Origin: JAWCNN01 sp038848005
GTDB taxonomy: Archaea; Thermoproteota; Bathyarchaeia; Bathyarchaeales; Bathycorpusculaceae
Direction of reading: 5' to 3'
Length of the DNA: 64,000 nucleotides
Assembly: GCA_038848005.1 (NCBI GenBank)
Contig: JAWCNZ010000004.1
Span: forward strand, 10,279-74,278
In this document: positions 35,831-44,504 of the stretch, in pieces
How positions within the stretch are numbered: the first letter of the stretch is position 1
How the letters are laid out: each line of letters opens with the position of its first letter
Notes under the pieces: generated by a model
Told to the model about the DNA's origin: nothing
Database searches by the model: none
What the model saw: the letters and a program-made list of their open reading frames with translations, nothing else
Made by a program: the position numbers and the translations under genes

Positions 35831-37510
35831 ATGGTAGTTATGACTGGAGCTGAAGCCTTAATAAAAGCTTTGAAAGAGCAGAAAGTGGAAACGATTTTCG
35901 GAATACCCGGAGGCGCCATACTGAATGTTTATGATGCGCTTTATGATTCGGATATTAGGCATATTTTGATGAGGCATGAACAGTGCGCTGCGCATGCAGC
36001 AGACGGATACGCACGTGCAAGCGGGCGTGTCGGCGTTTGCATGGCAACTTCTGGACCCGGCGCAACAAACCTTGTAACTGGAATAGCCAATGCTTACATG
36101 GATTCTTCTCCAATAGTTGCTTTTACGGGGCAAGTTCCAAAACGGTACATTGGCAAGGATGCTTTCCAAGAAGCAGACATCATTGGCATAACAAACCCGA
36201 TAACCAAACATAACTTTCAAGTGGAAAATCCAGCGGAAATACCATTAATAGTTAAAAAGGCGTTTTACATAGCGTCTTCGGGGAGACCTGGACCAGTTCT
36301 GGTGGATATTCCAAGAAACGTCCAAATAGAATCGGCAGAAATAAACTTTGAATGTAAAATTGAGCTTTTGGGTTATCGCATCAATTATGACCCGCACCCG
36401 TTACAAGTTAAGAAAGCTGTTGATTTGCTTGTTAAAGCTGAAAAGCCGATGATAATTGCTGGAGGAGGCGTCATAACCTCCAACGCTTCAAAAGAGCTTG
36501 TTGCAGTTGCAGAGCTGCTTTTAGCTCCAGTCGCAACCACTTTGATGGGTAAAGGGTCTATTCCAGAAAATCATCCGTTGGCAACTGGCATGATAGGTAT
36601 GCACGGCACGGTTGCTTCAAACCGTTTGATTCAAGAGGCAGATGTTATACTTGCGGTTGGCATGAGGTTTTCGGATAGGTCAACAGGCGCCATAGAAGAG
36701 TTTTGTCCAGACGCTAAGAAAATACATGTTGATATAGATTCGGCTGAAATAGGGAAAAACGTTGAGGTAGACGTGCCAATAGTTGCGGACGCTAAGCAAG
36801 CGTTGAACGAAATTTACAAGTTGCTTCAGAAGAAGTTTGAAAAGAAGGAACGTTCAGAATGGATGAAAAAACTCAAGGAATTCAAGGACCAACTGGAAGA
36901 AAAAGCAAACAACACAGAAGAGTTGAAGCCGCCGAGGGTTATGGTTGAAGTTCGCAAGTTGCTTCCAGAAAACGCCATCATAACAACGGAAGTGGGTCAA
37001 AACCAAATGTGGGCTGCGCTTTATTTGAAGGCTTACAAGCCGAGAACCTTCATTTCGTCTGGCGGATTGGGAACAATGGGCTTCGGATTTCCAGCTTCTT
37101 TAGGGGCAAAAGTAGCCTGTCCAAACGTGCCAGTGGTTGACATTGCCGGCGACGGAAGTTTCATAATGACTGAACAAGACCTCGCCACTTCAGTTGTCGA
37201 AAAAATCCCAGTGACAGTTGTTATCCTAAACAATTGTGTACTTGGCATGGTAGCTCAATGGCAAAGGCTATTCTATAAAAGGCGATACTGCGCAATCAAC
37301 CTGTGCAAGTGTCCTGACTTCGTGAAATTGGCTGAGGCTTACGGCGCTCAAGGCTTCCGTGCACAATCAATTCAAGAGTTTTCTTCAGCTTTGAAAAAAG
37401 CTCTCAAAAGCGATGTTACAACGGTTATAGATGTGCCGATAAACTCTGAAGAAAACGTTTTCCCAATGGTTCCAGCTGGAAAAGGATTAAGAGAGATGAT
37501 GTGGGAGTGA
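35831..37510 (+). CDS. ilvB: Acetolactate synthase large subunit
   Basis: ThDP enzyme forming acetolactate and acetohydroxybutyrate. The N-terminal MTGAEALIKALKEQKVETIF and GIPGGAILNVYDAL are typical, with the ThDP-activating glutamate in RHEQCAAHAADGYARASG near residue 48. The cofactor-binding GDGSFIMTEQDLATSV near 440-455 ends with the Mg-binding segment ILNNCVLGMVAQWQ. 559 aa. ATG 35831 with AGGGAGG; the in-frame ATG at 35840 is an alternative. Regulatory subunit follows after 6 nt. Confidence 0.97.
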   Translation: MVVMTGAEALIKALKEQKVETIFGIPGGAILNVYDALYDSDIRHILMRHEQCAAHAADGYARASGRVGVCMATSGPGATNLVTGIANAYMDSSPIVAFTGQVPKRYIGKDAFQEADIIGITNPITKHNFQVENPAEIPLIVKKAFYIASSGRPGPVLVDIPRNVQIESAEINFECKIELLGYRINYDPHPLQVKKAVDLLVKAEKPMIIAGGGVITSNASKELVAVAELLLAPVATTLMGKGSIPENHPLATGMIGMHGTVASNRLIQEADVILAVGMRFSDRSTGAIEEFCPDAKKIHVDIDSAEIGKNVEVDVPIVADAKQALNEIYKLLQKKFEKKERSEWMKKLKEFKDQLEEKANNTEELKPPRVMVEVRKLLPENAIITTEVGQNQMWAALYLKAYKPRTFISSGGLGTMGFGFPASLGAKVACPNVPVVDIAGDGSFIMTEQDLATSVVEKIPVTVVILNNCVLGMVAQWQRLFYKRRYCAINLCKCPDFVKLAEAYGAQGFRAQSIQEFSSALKKALKSDVTTVIDVPINSEENVFPMVPAGKGLREMMWE

Positions 37511-37516
37511 AAGCGT

Positions 37517-38053
37517 ATGGAAACCAAAAATGTTGGACAAAACTATATTATTGCGGCAATTGTTGAGCATAGACCAGGCGTGCTTTTCAGAATTTCAAAC
37601 ATGTTCAGAAGGAGGGGTTTCAACATTCAAAGCATATCTGTTGGACCAACCGAGAAAAAGGAGTTTGCAAGGGTAACCATAACCGTTGACGGCGACGAAA
37701 AACTCGTGGAGCAAATCGTTAAACAACTGAACAAGCTTATTGAAGTAATCAAAGTAAGCATACTAAATCCCAAAAGCACAGTTGCCAGAGAACTTGCCCT
37801 AATAAAAGTTAACGCTCCAGATTACAAGGCTAAATCAGACATAATCAACTATGCAGAAATCTTCAAAGGACACATAGTGGATGTTTCACGTAAATCCCTC
37901 ATCGTTGAGGTTACAGGTGACCCTGACAAGGTGGACGCCTTCATAAACGTTGTAAAACCCTATGGGATTAAGGAAATTGCCCGAACGGGAATAACCGCCC
38001 TGTCCAGAGGGGCAGAATCCGTAAACGAAAAAATTAGAGGAGGTAGTGAATAA
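37517..38053 (+). CDS. ilvN: Acetolactate synthase small (regulatory) subunit
   Basis: Activates IlvB and confers valine feedback. N-terminal ACT domain IIAAIVEHRPGVLFRISNMF with RRRGFNIQSISVGPTEK at residues about 10-48, then the second ALS-associated domain (ELALIKVNAPDYKAKSDIIN and EVTGDPDKVDAFINVVKPYG). 178 aa, slightly longer than the common 160-170. Ends one base before the ilvC ATG. Confidence 0.96.
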   Translation: METKNVGQNYIIAAIVEHRPGVLFRISNMFRRRGFNIQSISVGPTEKKEFARVTITVDGDEKLVEQIVKQLNKLIEVIKVSILNPKSTVARELALIKVNAPDYKAKSDIINYAEIFKGHIVDVSRKSLIVEVTGDPDKVDAFINVVKPYGIKEIARTGITALSRGAESVNEKIRGGSE

Positions 38054-38054
38054 T

Positions 38055-39044
38055 ATGGGAAAAGTGTATTTTGATTCAGATGTTAGCCTAAATCGGTTAA
38101 AGGATAAAACTCTTGCCATAATAGGTTATGGAATTCAAGGGGAAGCCCAAGCGAAGAATCTGAGGGATTCAGGCTTAAACGTGATAGTTGGACTTCGAAA
38201 AGGGGGACAATCATGGAGCAAAGCGGAAAAAGACGGATTCAAAGTTTACCCAATTCCAGAAGCCGCCAAAAAAGGCGATGTAATATTTGTTTTGATTCCA
38301 GACATGGCTCAACCAGAAGTTTACAAGGAATCAATAGCGCCCTATTTAACTGAGGGCAAAACCCTGGATTTTGCACATGGCTTTAACATACACTTTAAAC
38401 AAATAGTTCCACCCAAAAACGTCGACGTTATAATGGTAGCGCCAAAAAGTCCAGGAGCAAGACTTAGAGAAACCTACTTGGACGGTTTCGGCGTGCCTGC
38501 ATTGATAGCCGTCTATCAAAATTATAGTGGACACGCCAAAGAAACGGCTTTAGCCATTTCGAAAGCGCTTGGATGCACCAGAGCGGGCGTTTTAGAAACA
38601 ACGTTTAAGGATGAAACTGAAAGCGACTTAATAGGCGAACAAACCGTACTCGTTGGAGGACTAATCGAACTCATAAAAAACGGATTCGAAGTTCTGGTGG
38701 AAAATGGCTATCCGCCTGAACTAGCCTACTTCGAAGCTTGCAACGAAGCAAAACTGATAATGGATTTAATTTATCAGCGAGGAATAACTGGAATGTTAAA
38801 GGCTGTTTCAGACACAGCCAAATACGGCGGTTTAACGGTTGGACCCAAAATTATAGACGCACATGTCAAAGAAAACATGAGAAAGGCTGTGGAAAACGTT
38901 AAAAACGGAAAATTCGCCGATGAATGGATAAACGAGCATAGAAAAGGCGAGAAAAAACTGAAGGCGCTAATGCATGAAATCGAAAAACACGAGATTGAAC
39001 GCACTGGCAAATTCATAAGAAAAATGGCGGGTATAGAAAAATAA
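38055..39044 (+). CDS. ilvC: Ketol-acid reductoisomerase, class I
   Basis: Isomerises and reduces acetolactate with NAD(P)H. Rossmann motif AIIGYGIQGEAQAKNLRDSG near 20-39, then APKSPGARLRETYLDGFGVP near 128-147. The C-terminal knotted domain has FKDETESDLIGEQTVLVGGL with the metal-binding Asp and Glu near 185-200, and YFEACNEAKLIMDLIYQRG. 329 aa, short class I form. ATG 38055 follows GAGGAGGTAGTG; an in-frame GTG at 38046 is less likely. Confidence 0.97.
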   Translation: MGKVYFDSDVSLNRLKDKTLAIIGYGIQGEAQAKNLRDSGLNVIVGLRKGGQSWSKAEKDGFKVYPIPEAAKKGDVIFVLIPDMAQPEVYKESIAPYLTEGKTLDFAHGFNIHFKQIVPPKNVDVIMVAPKSPGARLRETYLDGFGVPALIAVYQNYSGHAKETALAISKALGCTRAGVLETTFKDETESDLIGEQTVLVGGLIELIKNGFEVLVENGYPPELAYFEACNEAKLIMDLIYQRGITGMLKAVSDTAKYGGLTVGPKIIDAHVKENMRKAVENVKNGKFADEWINEHRKGEKKLKALMHEIEKHEIERTGKFIRKMAGIEK

Positions 39045-39072
39045 CTGTAAATTCTCGGAGGAAAAACACCGC

Positions 39073-40329
39073 GTGAACATTTGCGAAAAAATTTTGGCGA
39101 AAGCCTCTGGAAAAAAGGCGGTTAGCCCAGGCGAAATTATAGAAGCCAAAGTTGACATGGCTATGATAAACGAGATAACTGGACCATTGGCGATTGAAGC
39201 CTTCCACAAAATCGGCGTGGAAAAAGTTTGGGATAACAAGCGAATCGTGATGGTTCTAGACCATCAAATCCCAGCAGATTCGGTTAAATCGGCTGAACTG
39301 CACAAAATCATGAGGGAATTTGCAAAAGAACAGAAAATCCAGTATTTCTATGATGTGGGCTTCGGCGGAGTATGCCACCAAGTCATGGTTGAAAAGGGAC
39401 ATGTAAAACCAGGCGAACTAATTGTTGGAGCGGATTCGCACACTTGCACTTACGGTGCTTTAGGCGCCTTCGGAACTGGAATAGGCTCAACTGAAATGGC
39501 TGCGGTTTTCGCAACTGGCAAAATATGGCTTAAAGTTCCAGAAACAATAAAAATAGATGTTGCAGGAAATTTTCAAAGGTTTGTTACGGCTAAAGATTTA
39601 ATCTTGCACATTATCGGTCAAATAGGAGTTGACGGCGCCATTTACAAGGCTATGGAATTCTGCGGACCAACAATTGAACGTTTAAGCGTAAGCGAAAGAA
39701 TGACGCTTTGTAACATGGCTGTTGAAGCTGGAGCGAAAACTGGAATTGTCAATCCAGACGAAAAGGCAATAGCCTATGTTAAGAGCAGGATGAACATGCC
39801 CTTTACCCCGTTGAGAAGCGACTCCGACGCCGAATACAAGCGGGTTATTGATGTAAGCGTTGACGGGTTGGAGCCGCAGGTTGCATGTCCCAGTTCTGTG
39901 GATAATGTTAAACCAGTCTCGGAAGTTGAGGGCATACCCATTGACCAAGCGTTTATCGGCTCATGCACTAACGGCAGAATTGAAGATTTGCGGTTGGCGG
40001 CGGAAATCATTAAAGGCAGAAAAATCAGCAGCGGCGTGCGGTTGCTGGTTACTCCAGCTTCACAAGAGGTTTACCTAGAAGCTTTAAGGGAAGGCTTGCT
40101 TGAAACGTTTGCTGGAGCTGGTGCATGCGTTTGTAACCCAACTTGCGGCGCATGTTTCGGCGGACACATGGGCTTACTCGCCGACGGAGAAACTTGCATA
40201 AGCTCTTCAAACAGAAACTTCGTTGGGAGAATGGGAAGTCCAAAAGCCAAAATATATTTGGCTTCTCCAGCCACTGTTGCCGCTTCAGCGGTAAAGGGCG
40301 AAATAACAGACCCTAGGAGGTTAACATGA
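39073..40329 (+). CDS. leuC: 3-isopropylmalate dehydratase large subunit, copy 2
   Basis: [4Fe-4S] subunit isomerising 2- to 3-isopropylmalate, probably citramalate to 3-methylmalate too. It has VGADSHTCTYGALGAFGTG near 117-135, FIGSCTNGRIEDLRLAAEI near 296-314 and NPTCGACFGGHMGLLADGE near 354-372, with all three cluster cysteines. GTG start at 39073 with GGAGGAAAAA upstream. 418 aa. The stop is immediately followed by leuD. Similar to but clearly divergent from copy 1 at 12612-13874. Confidence 0.94.
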   Translation: MNICEKILAKASGKKAVSPGEIIEAKVDMAMINEITGPLAIEAFHKIGVEKVWDNKRIVMVLDHQIPADSVKSAELHKIMREFAKEQKIQYFYDVGFGGVCHQVMVEKGHVKPGELIVGADSHTCTYGALGAFGTGIGSTEMAAVFATGKIWLKVPETIKIDVAGNFQRFVTAKDLILHIIGQIGVDGAIYKAMEFCGPTIERLSVSERMTLCNMAVEAGAKTGIVNPDEKAIAYVKSRMNMPFTPLRSDSDAEYKRVIDVSVDGLEPQVACPSSVDNVKPVSEVEGIPIDQAFIGSCTNGRIEDLRLAAEIIKGRKISSGVRLLVTPASQEVYLEALREGLLETFAGAGACVCNPTCGACFGGHMGLLADGETCISSSNRNFVGRMGSPKAKIYLASPATVAASAVKGEITDPRRLT

Positions 40330-40836
40330 ATGGAAGTTAAGGGCAAAGCCGTAATCTTCGGAGATAACGTGAACACGGACGTGATTATTCCAAGCAAATA
40401 TTTAACTTTGCTTGACCCAGACGAGTTGGCAAAACATGCCATGGAAGGATTAGACCCCACGTTTCCAGCCAAAGCCAGCGAAGGCGTAATAATAGTTGCT
40501 GGAAAAAACTTCGGTTGCGGTTCAAGCCGTGAACAAGCACCCATAGCCCTAAAACATGCTGGTGTAAAATGCATCGTCGCCCAATCTTTTGCCCGCATCT
40601 TTTACAGGAACGCCATAAACATTGGGTTGCCAGCCATTGAGTGTCCATCAATCCTAGAAAAAACAAGCGAGGGAGACCAGCTTCGCATAAATTTGGCTAG
40701 TGGAGAAATAACAAACATAACAAAAAATTTGAAGTTTCAAGCGTTTAGGCTTCCAGACTTCATTTTGGAAATAATCAACGCTGGCGGTTTAATAGAACAC
40801 TTAAAAAAGAGGTTGAAAACTCATGGGCAACTATAA
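40330..40836 (+). CDS. leuD: 3-isopropylmalate dehydratase small subunit, copy 2
   Basis: 168 aa partner of LeuC. AVIFGDNVNTDVIIPSKYL at residues 7-25, AGKNFGCGSSREQAPIALKH near 58-77 and FARIFYRNAINIGLPAIE near 89-106 are the family signatures. The SKYL loop after NTDVI is the form seen in ordinary LeuD. It overlaps leuB by 14 nt. Operon with ilv genes, leuB and leuA supports the leucine/isoleucine role. Confidence 0.94.
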   Translation: MEVKGKAVIFGDNVNTDVIIPSKYLTLLDPDELAKHAMEGLDPTFPAKASEGVIIVAGKNFGCGSSREQAPIALKHAGVKCIVAQSFARIFYRNAINIGLPAIECPSILEKTSEGDQLRINLASGEITNITKNLKFQAFRLPDFILEIINAGGLIEHLKKRLKTHGQL

Positions 40837-41866
40837 AATCGCTATAATCCCCGGCGATGGGGTTGGTCCAGAGCTTACAGAGGCGACATTGAAAGTTTTA
40901 GATGCAGCGAAAGAAACGTTCAATTTAGATTTTGAATATGTATTTTTGGAAGCTGGAGACACGTGTTTCGAAAAGAGGGGCGTGGCGCTTCCAGAAGAAA
41001 CCGTTGAAGCCATAAAAAACGCTCATGTCTGCTTGAAAGGACCAGTGGGCGAAACCGCTGCAGACGTTATTGTTAAGCTTAGATTAATGTTTGATTTGTA
41101 CGCGAACATACGTCCAGTTAAATCCTATGCTGGGACTTCATGCCTAAGGGATGATATAGACTTGGTTATTGTTAGAGAAAACACTGAAGACGTTTACAAG
41201 GGATTGGAGTTTACGCTTGATGAGGATGTGACTGTAGCCCTTAGAGTTATAACGCGAAGGGGATGTGAAAGGATAGCCCGAAAAGCCTTCAACATGGCTA
41301 GACTGCGAAACAAGAAGCGAAGCGTCACGGCTGTTCACAAAGCAAATGTGATGAGGAAAACATGCGGATTATTTGCAGAAGTCTGTAGAAAAGTAGCCAA
41401 AGAATACACTGACATCTCATTTAGCGAGCAGTATGTAGACGCAGCGGCGATGAGGCTAATCAAGGAACCACAAAATTACGATGTGATAGTTACAACAAAC
41501 ATGTTTGGAGACATACTTTCGGATGAGGCTGCCCAGCTTGTCGGAGGGTTAGGAATGGCTCCAGGCGGAAACATCGGCGACAACTACGCAATTTTCGAAC
41601 CCGTACATGGAGCAGCGCCTACACGTGTTGGAAAACACACGGCTAATCCATGTTCGATGATTTTGGCTTCTAAAATGATGCTTGAGTGGCTAAGCGAAAA
41701 ATACGGAGATAAAAACTGTTTAAGGGCTTCTGAGGCGATTGACTTTGGCGTTTCAGAGGTTCTGCGAAAGGGTTTGACAATTCCAGATTTCGGCGGTACG
41801 TTAACCACTGTGGAAATGGGTGAGGCAATAGCTAAAGAAATTAAGAAATTGACATTTGAGGGGTGA
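40823..41866 (+). CDS. leuB: 3-isopropylmalate dehydrogenase family
   Basis: NAD-dependent beta-decarboxylating dehydrogenase. IAIIPGDGVGPELTEATLKV at the N-terminus, VIVRENTEDVYKGLEF near 112-127, HKANVMRKTCGLF near 172-184, NMFGDILSDEAAQLVGGLG near 220-238 and GAAPTRVGKHTANP near 260. The ENTEDVYKG segment is shared by archaeal IPMDH and homoisocitrate-type enzymes, so methylmalate and isopropylmalate are both plausible substrates. 347 aa. Confidence 0.92.
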   Translation: MGNYKIAIIPGDGVGPELTEATLKVLDAAKETFNLDFEYVFLEAGDTCFEKRGVALPEETVEAIKNAHVCLKGPVGETAADVIVKLRLMFDLYANIRPVKSYAGTSCLRDDIDLVIVRENTEDVYKGLEFTLDEDVTVALRVITRRGCERIARKAFNMARLRNKKRSVTAVHKANVMRKTCGLFAEVCRKVAKEYTDISFSEQYVDAAAMRLIKEPQNYDVIVTTNMFGDILSDEAAQLVGGLGMAPGGNIGDNYAIFEPVHGAAPTRVGKHTANPCSMILASKMMLEWLSEKYGDKNCLRASEAIDFGVSEVLRKGLTIPDFGGTLTTVEMGEAIAKEIKKLTFEG

Positions 41867-41873
41867 TTTGAAA

Positions 41874-43361
41874 ATGGAGTATATACGAATTTTTGACACA
41901 ACCTTGAGGGATGGAGAGCAAACTCCTGGAGTTTCGCTTACGCCAGAGGAGAAAATGGAATTAGCCATGCAACTTGATAGGCTCGGTGTGGATGTAATCG
42001 AAGTTGGTTTTCCATCCGCTTCGGAGGGCGAAATGAAAGCTGTTAAAAGTATAGCAAAGGCAGGCTTAAAAGCGGAGGTTTGTGCGCTTACCAGAGTTTT
42101 GAAAAGCGACATAGACGCTGCGATGGCATGCGAAGTTAATTCGATTCACACGTTTGTTCCAACATCGGATGTCCAAATCAAATATGTTTTAAATGAAACT
42201 CGAGAGCAAGTGTTAAAGGAAACCGAAGAGGCTGTTCAGTACATTAAGGCGCACGGATTTATTTGCGAGTTTTCGCCGATGGATGCAACCCGCACAGAAC
42301 TTGAATATCTCAAAAAAGTGTGCGTTGTGGCGCAGGAAGCAGGAGCTGACAGAATAAACATACCCGACACTGTTGGAATTATGAATCCAATGTCGATGCG
42401 CAACCTAATAAGCGAGTTGAAAAAGACAATTAAGGTTCCCATTAGCGTTCATTGCCACAACGATTTTGGATTAGCCGTTGCAAACTCCCTAGCGGGAGTT
42501 GAAGGCGGCGCAACCCAAGTTCACGTTACAGTGAACGGCTTAGGCGAAAGAGCTGGAAACGCAGCGCTAGAAGAGGTTGTGATGGCGCTTCACACAATCT
42601 ACAAAAAGAAAACAAGAATTAACACTAGGCTTCTTTATGAAACTTCAAAGCTTGTTTCACGTTTAACTGGGATTATGCTTCAACCCAACAAGGCGATTGT
42701 AGGCGAAAACGCTTTTGCACATGAATCGGGCATACACTCCAAAGGAGTTGTGATGAAACCCGAAACTTTCGAGCCTATAAAACCCGAGTTGGTGGGCAGA
42801 AAAAGAAAGTTGGTAGCTGGCAAACTTGCTGGAAGACATGGAATAAAGGCTGAGCTTGCCGAGATGGGAATACGTCCCACAGAAGAGCAACTAAAAGAAA
42901 TTTTGAAACGTGTAAAGGAGTTAGGCGACAGGGGAAAAATGGTCACGGACGCCGACTTAATAGCAATTGCAAGGTCGATTATTGGAATGCCTGAAAAGAA
43001 AATTGTTGACCTAACAAACTTTGCAGTTGTAACAGGAAGCGGCATAACGCCGATGGCTTCAATAAAACTTACAATCGACGGGAAAGAGTACATGAGCGCC
43101 GAAACAGGAGTTGGTCCAGTTGACGCTGCAATAAAAGCTATACAGAAAATTACAAACGAGCTGGTTAATGCGAGATTAACAGAGTATAGGCTTGAAGCCC
43201 TAACTGGAGGTTCAGACGCGGTGGCGGAAGTCATAATAAAAGTTGAGGATAAACATGGCAACATAGTTTCAGCAAGAGGCGCAGCCGAAGACATAGTCAA
43301 AGCAAGCGTGGAAGCCCTAATAAACGGAATAAACAAACTACTAAGCAAAAAACCAAGCTAA
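41874..43361 (+). CDS. leuA: 2-isopropylmalate synthase family, copy 2
   Basis: Condenses acetyl-CoA with a 2-oxo acid. IRIFDTTLRDGEQTPGVSLT at residues 4-23, EFSPMDATRTELEYL near 132-146, ISVHCHNDFGLAVANSLAG near 188-206 and GENAFAHESGIHSKGVVM near 276-293, then a full C-terminal allosteric domain. ATG 41874 with an excellent GAGGGGTGAT site, in contrast to copy 1. 495 aa. The last gene of the ilv-leu operon, hence most likely the leucine enzyme with copy 1 as citramalate synthase, but the reverse is possible. Confidence 0.9.
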   Translation: MEYIRIFDTTLRDGEQTPGVSLTPEEKMELAMQLDRLGVDVIEVGFPSASEGEMKAVKSIAKAGLKAEVCALTRVLKSDIDAAMACEVNSIHTFVPTSDVQIKYVLNETREQVLKETEEAVQYIKAHGFICEFSPMDATRTELEYLKKVCVVAQEAGADRINIPDTVGIMNPMSMRNLISELKKTIKVPISVHCHNDFGLAVANSLAGVEGGATQVHVTVNGLGERAGNAALEEVVMALHTIYKKKTRINTRLLYETSKLVSRLTGIMLQPNKAIVGENAFAHESGIHSKGVVMKPETFEPIKPELVGRKRKLVAGKLAGRHGIKAELAEMGIRPTEEQLKEILKRVKELGDRGKMVTDADLIAIARSIIGMPEKKIVDLTNFAVVTGSGITPMASIKLTIDGKEYMSAETGVGPVDAAIKAIQKITNELVNARLTEYRLEALTGGSDAVAEVIIKVEDKHGNIVSARGAAEDIVKASVEALINGINKLLSKKPS

Positions 43362-43371
43362 TCCCAACTTC

Positions 43372-43475
43372 AAATGTCGTCGTCCGTGATTCTCTATTTC
43401 AGACGACATTTAAACAGCAACCAAATATTGTTGTTTAATTTTATCTCCAACAACAACATTTAAACCACTTGGTTT
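43372..43475 (+). promoter_or_regulatory. Stacked inverted repeats between leuA and thrB
   Basis: AAATGTCGTC (43372-43381) and GACGACATTT (43402-43411) are perfect 10-bp inverted copies, 20-nt loop. Just after, TTGTTGTT (43428-43435) pairs with AACAACAA (43449-43456). A compact dyad AAACCA-CT-TGGTTT lies at 43462-43475. The first could be a 3' hairpin of the leu message. The last resembles the ACCA/TGGT dyads near lysW and argG. The thrB promoter should lie in or just after this segment. Confidence 0.5.
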
Positions 43476-43558
43476 TCCCAACCAGTCAGCAAGGAATCTC
43501 GTTACCGTCAAGTTCATAGGGAAAAACAACAAATAATAAACGCAGAAGGTTAAAAAAC

Positions 43559-44503
43559 ATGACTAAACTTTCGCATGTAGAGGCTACTGCACCAGCAACT
43601 TCAGCAAACCTCGGCGCCGGATTCGACGTTTTAGGCGTAGCATTAGACGTTTTATTTGATAAAGTTTCTGTTGATGTAACAACCAAGACTGATATTAAAA
43701 TTTACGTTAAAGGAAAAGGCGCCCAGTTTATTCCCACAGACCCCGACAGAAATACAGCGGGCATAGTTGCCAAAGCTTTGCTAGATTATTCCAGCGAAAA
43801 ATGTGGATTAACCATAAACATCGAAAAAGGAATACGCCCCGGAAGCGGTTTGGGAAGCAGCGCAGCAAGCGCCGCTGCGGCAGCCTTAGCTGTGAACGAG
43901 GTCTTGCAGTTGGGTTTTTCCAAAAACGAACTCATAAAATTTGCTGCTTTAGGCGAAAAGGCGTCTGCAGGCGCTCCGCATGCAGACAATGTTTCAGCAG
44001 CGCTCCTAGGATTCTTCACGGCGATAATTTCGCACGACCCACTTGAGGTCATACAGCTTCCCGCACCCAACAACGCCAAATTCGCCATAGCCCTTCCAGA
44101 AATCGTCTTAAGCACCGCCTTAGCCCGTTCAGTCTTGCCAGAACACATCAAACGTTCAGACGCAATCTACAATGTTGCGCATGTATGCGCGTTTGTGGCT
44201 GGCGTCGCCACGGGAGACGTAGCCCTAATGGGAAAGGGCATGAAAGACCAAATAGCCGAGCCATATAGGGCTAAGCTGATTCCAGGTTTAGCCGACGTAA
44301 AGAAAAACGCTGTTGAAGCGGGAGCCGAAGGCGTCACAATAAGCGGTGCAGGTCCAGCAATAATAGCCCTAATAGACTCGAAAAAGCAGGTGGAAAACCA
44401 AGTTGTGAAAGCCATGAAGGAAGGCTTTGAAAAAAACGGAATAAAATGCGAAGTCATACTTGCAAGTCCCGGTTCAGGAGCAAAAATTGTAAGGAGCGAA
44501 TAA
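43559..44503 (+). CDS. thrB: Homoserine kinase
   Basis: GHMP kinase phosphorylating homoserine. N-terminal EATAPATSANLGAGFDVLG near 6-24, the ATP loop RPGSGLGSSAASAAAAALAV near 92-111 and the late VTISGAGPAIIALI near 260-273. 314 aa. ATG 43559 with GAAGGTT. thrC follows after one base. No homoserine dehydrogenase gene is present in this window. Confidence 0.96.
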   Translation: MTKLSHVEATAPATSANLGAGFDVLGVALDVLFDKVSVDVTTKTDIKIYVKGKGAQFIPTDPDRNTAGIVAKALLDYSSEKCGLTINIEKGIRPGSGLGSSAASAAAAALAVNEVLQLGFSKNELIKFAALGEKASAGAPHADNVSAALLGFFTAIISHDPLEVIQLPAPNNAKFAIALPEIVLSTALARSVLPEHIKRSDAIYNVAHVCAFVAGVATGDVALMGKGMKDQIAEPYRAKLIPGLADVKKNAVEAGAEGVTISGAGPAIIALIDSKKQVENQVVKAMKEGFEKNGIKCEVILASPGSGAKIVRSE

Positions 44504-44504
44504 A

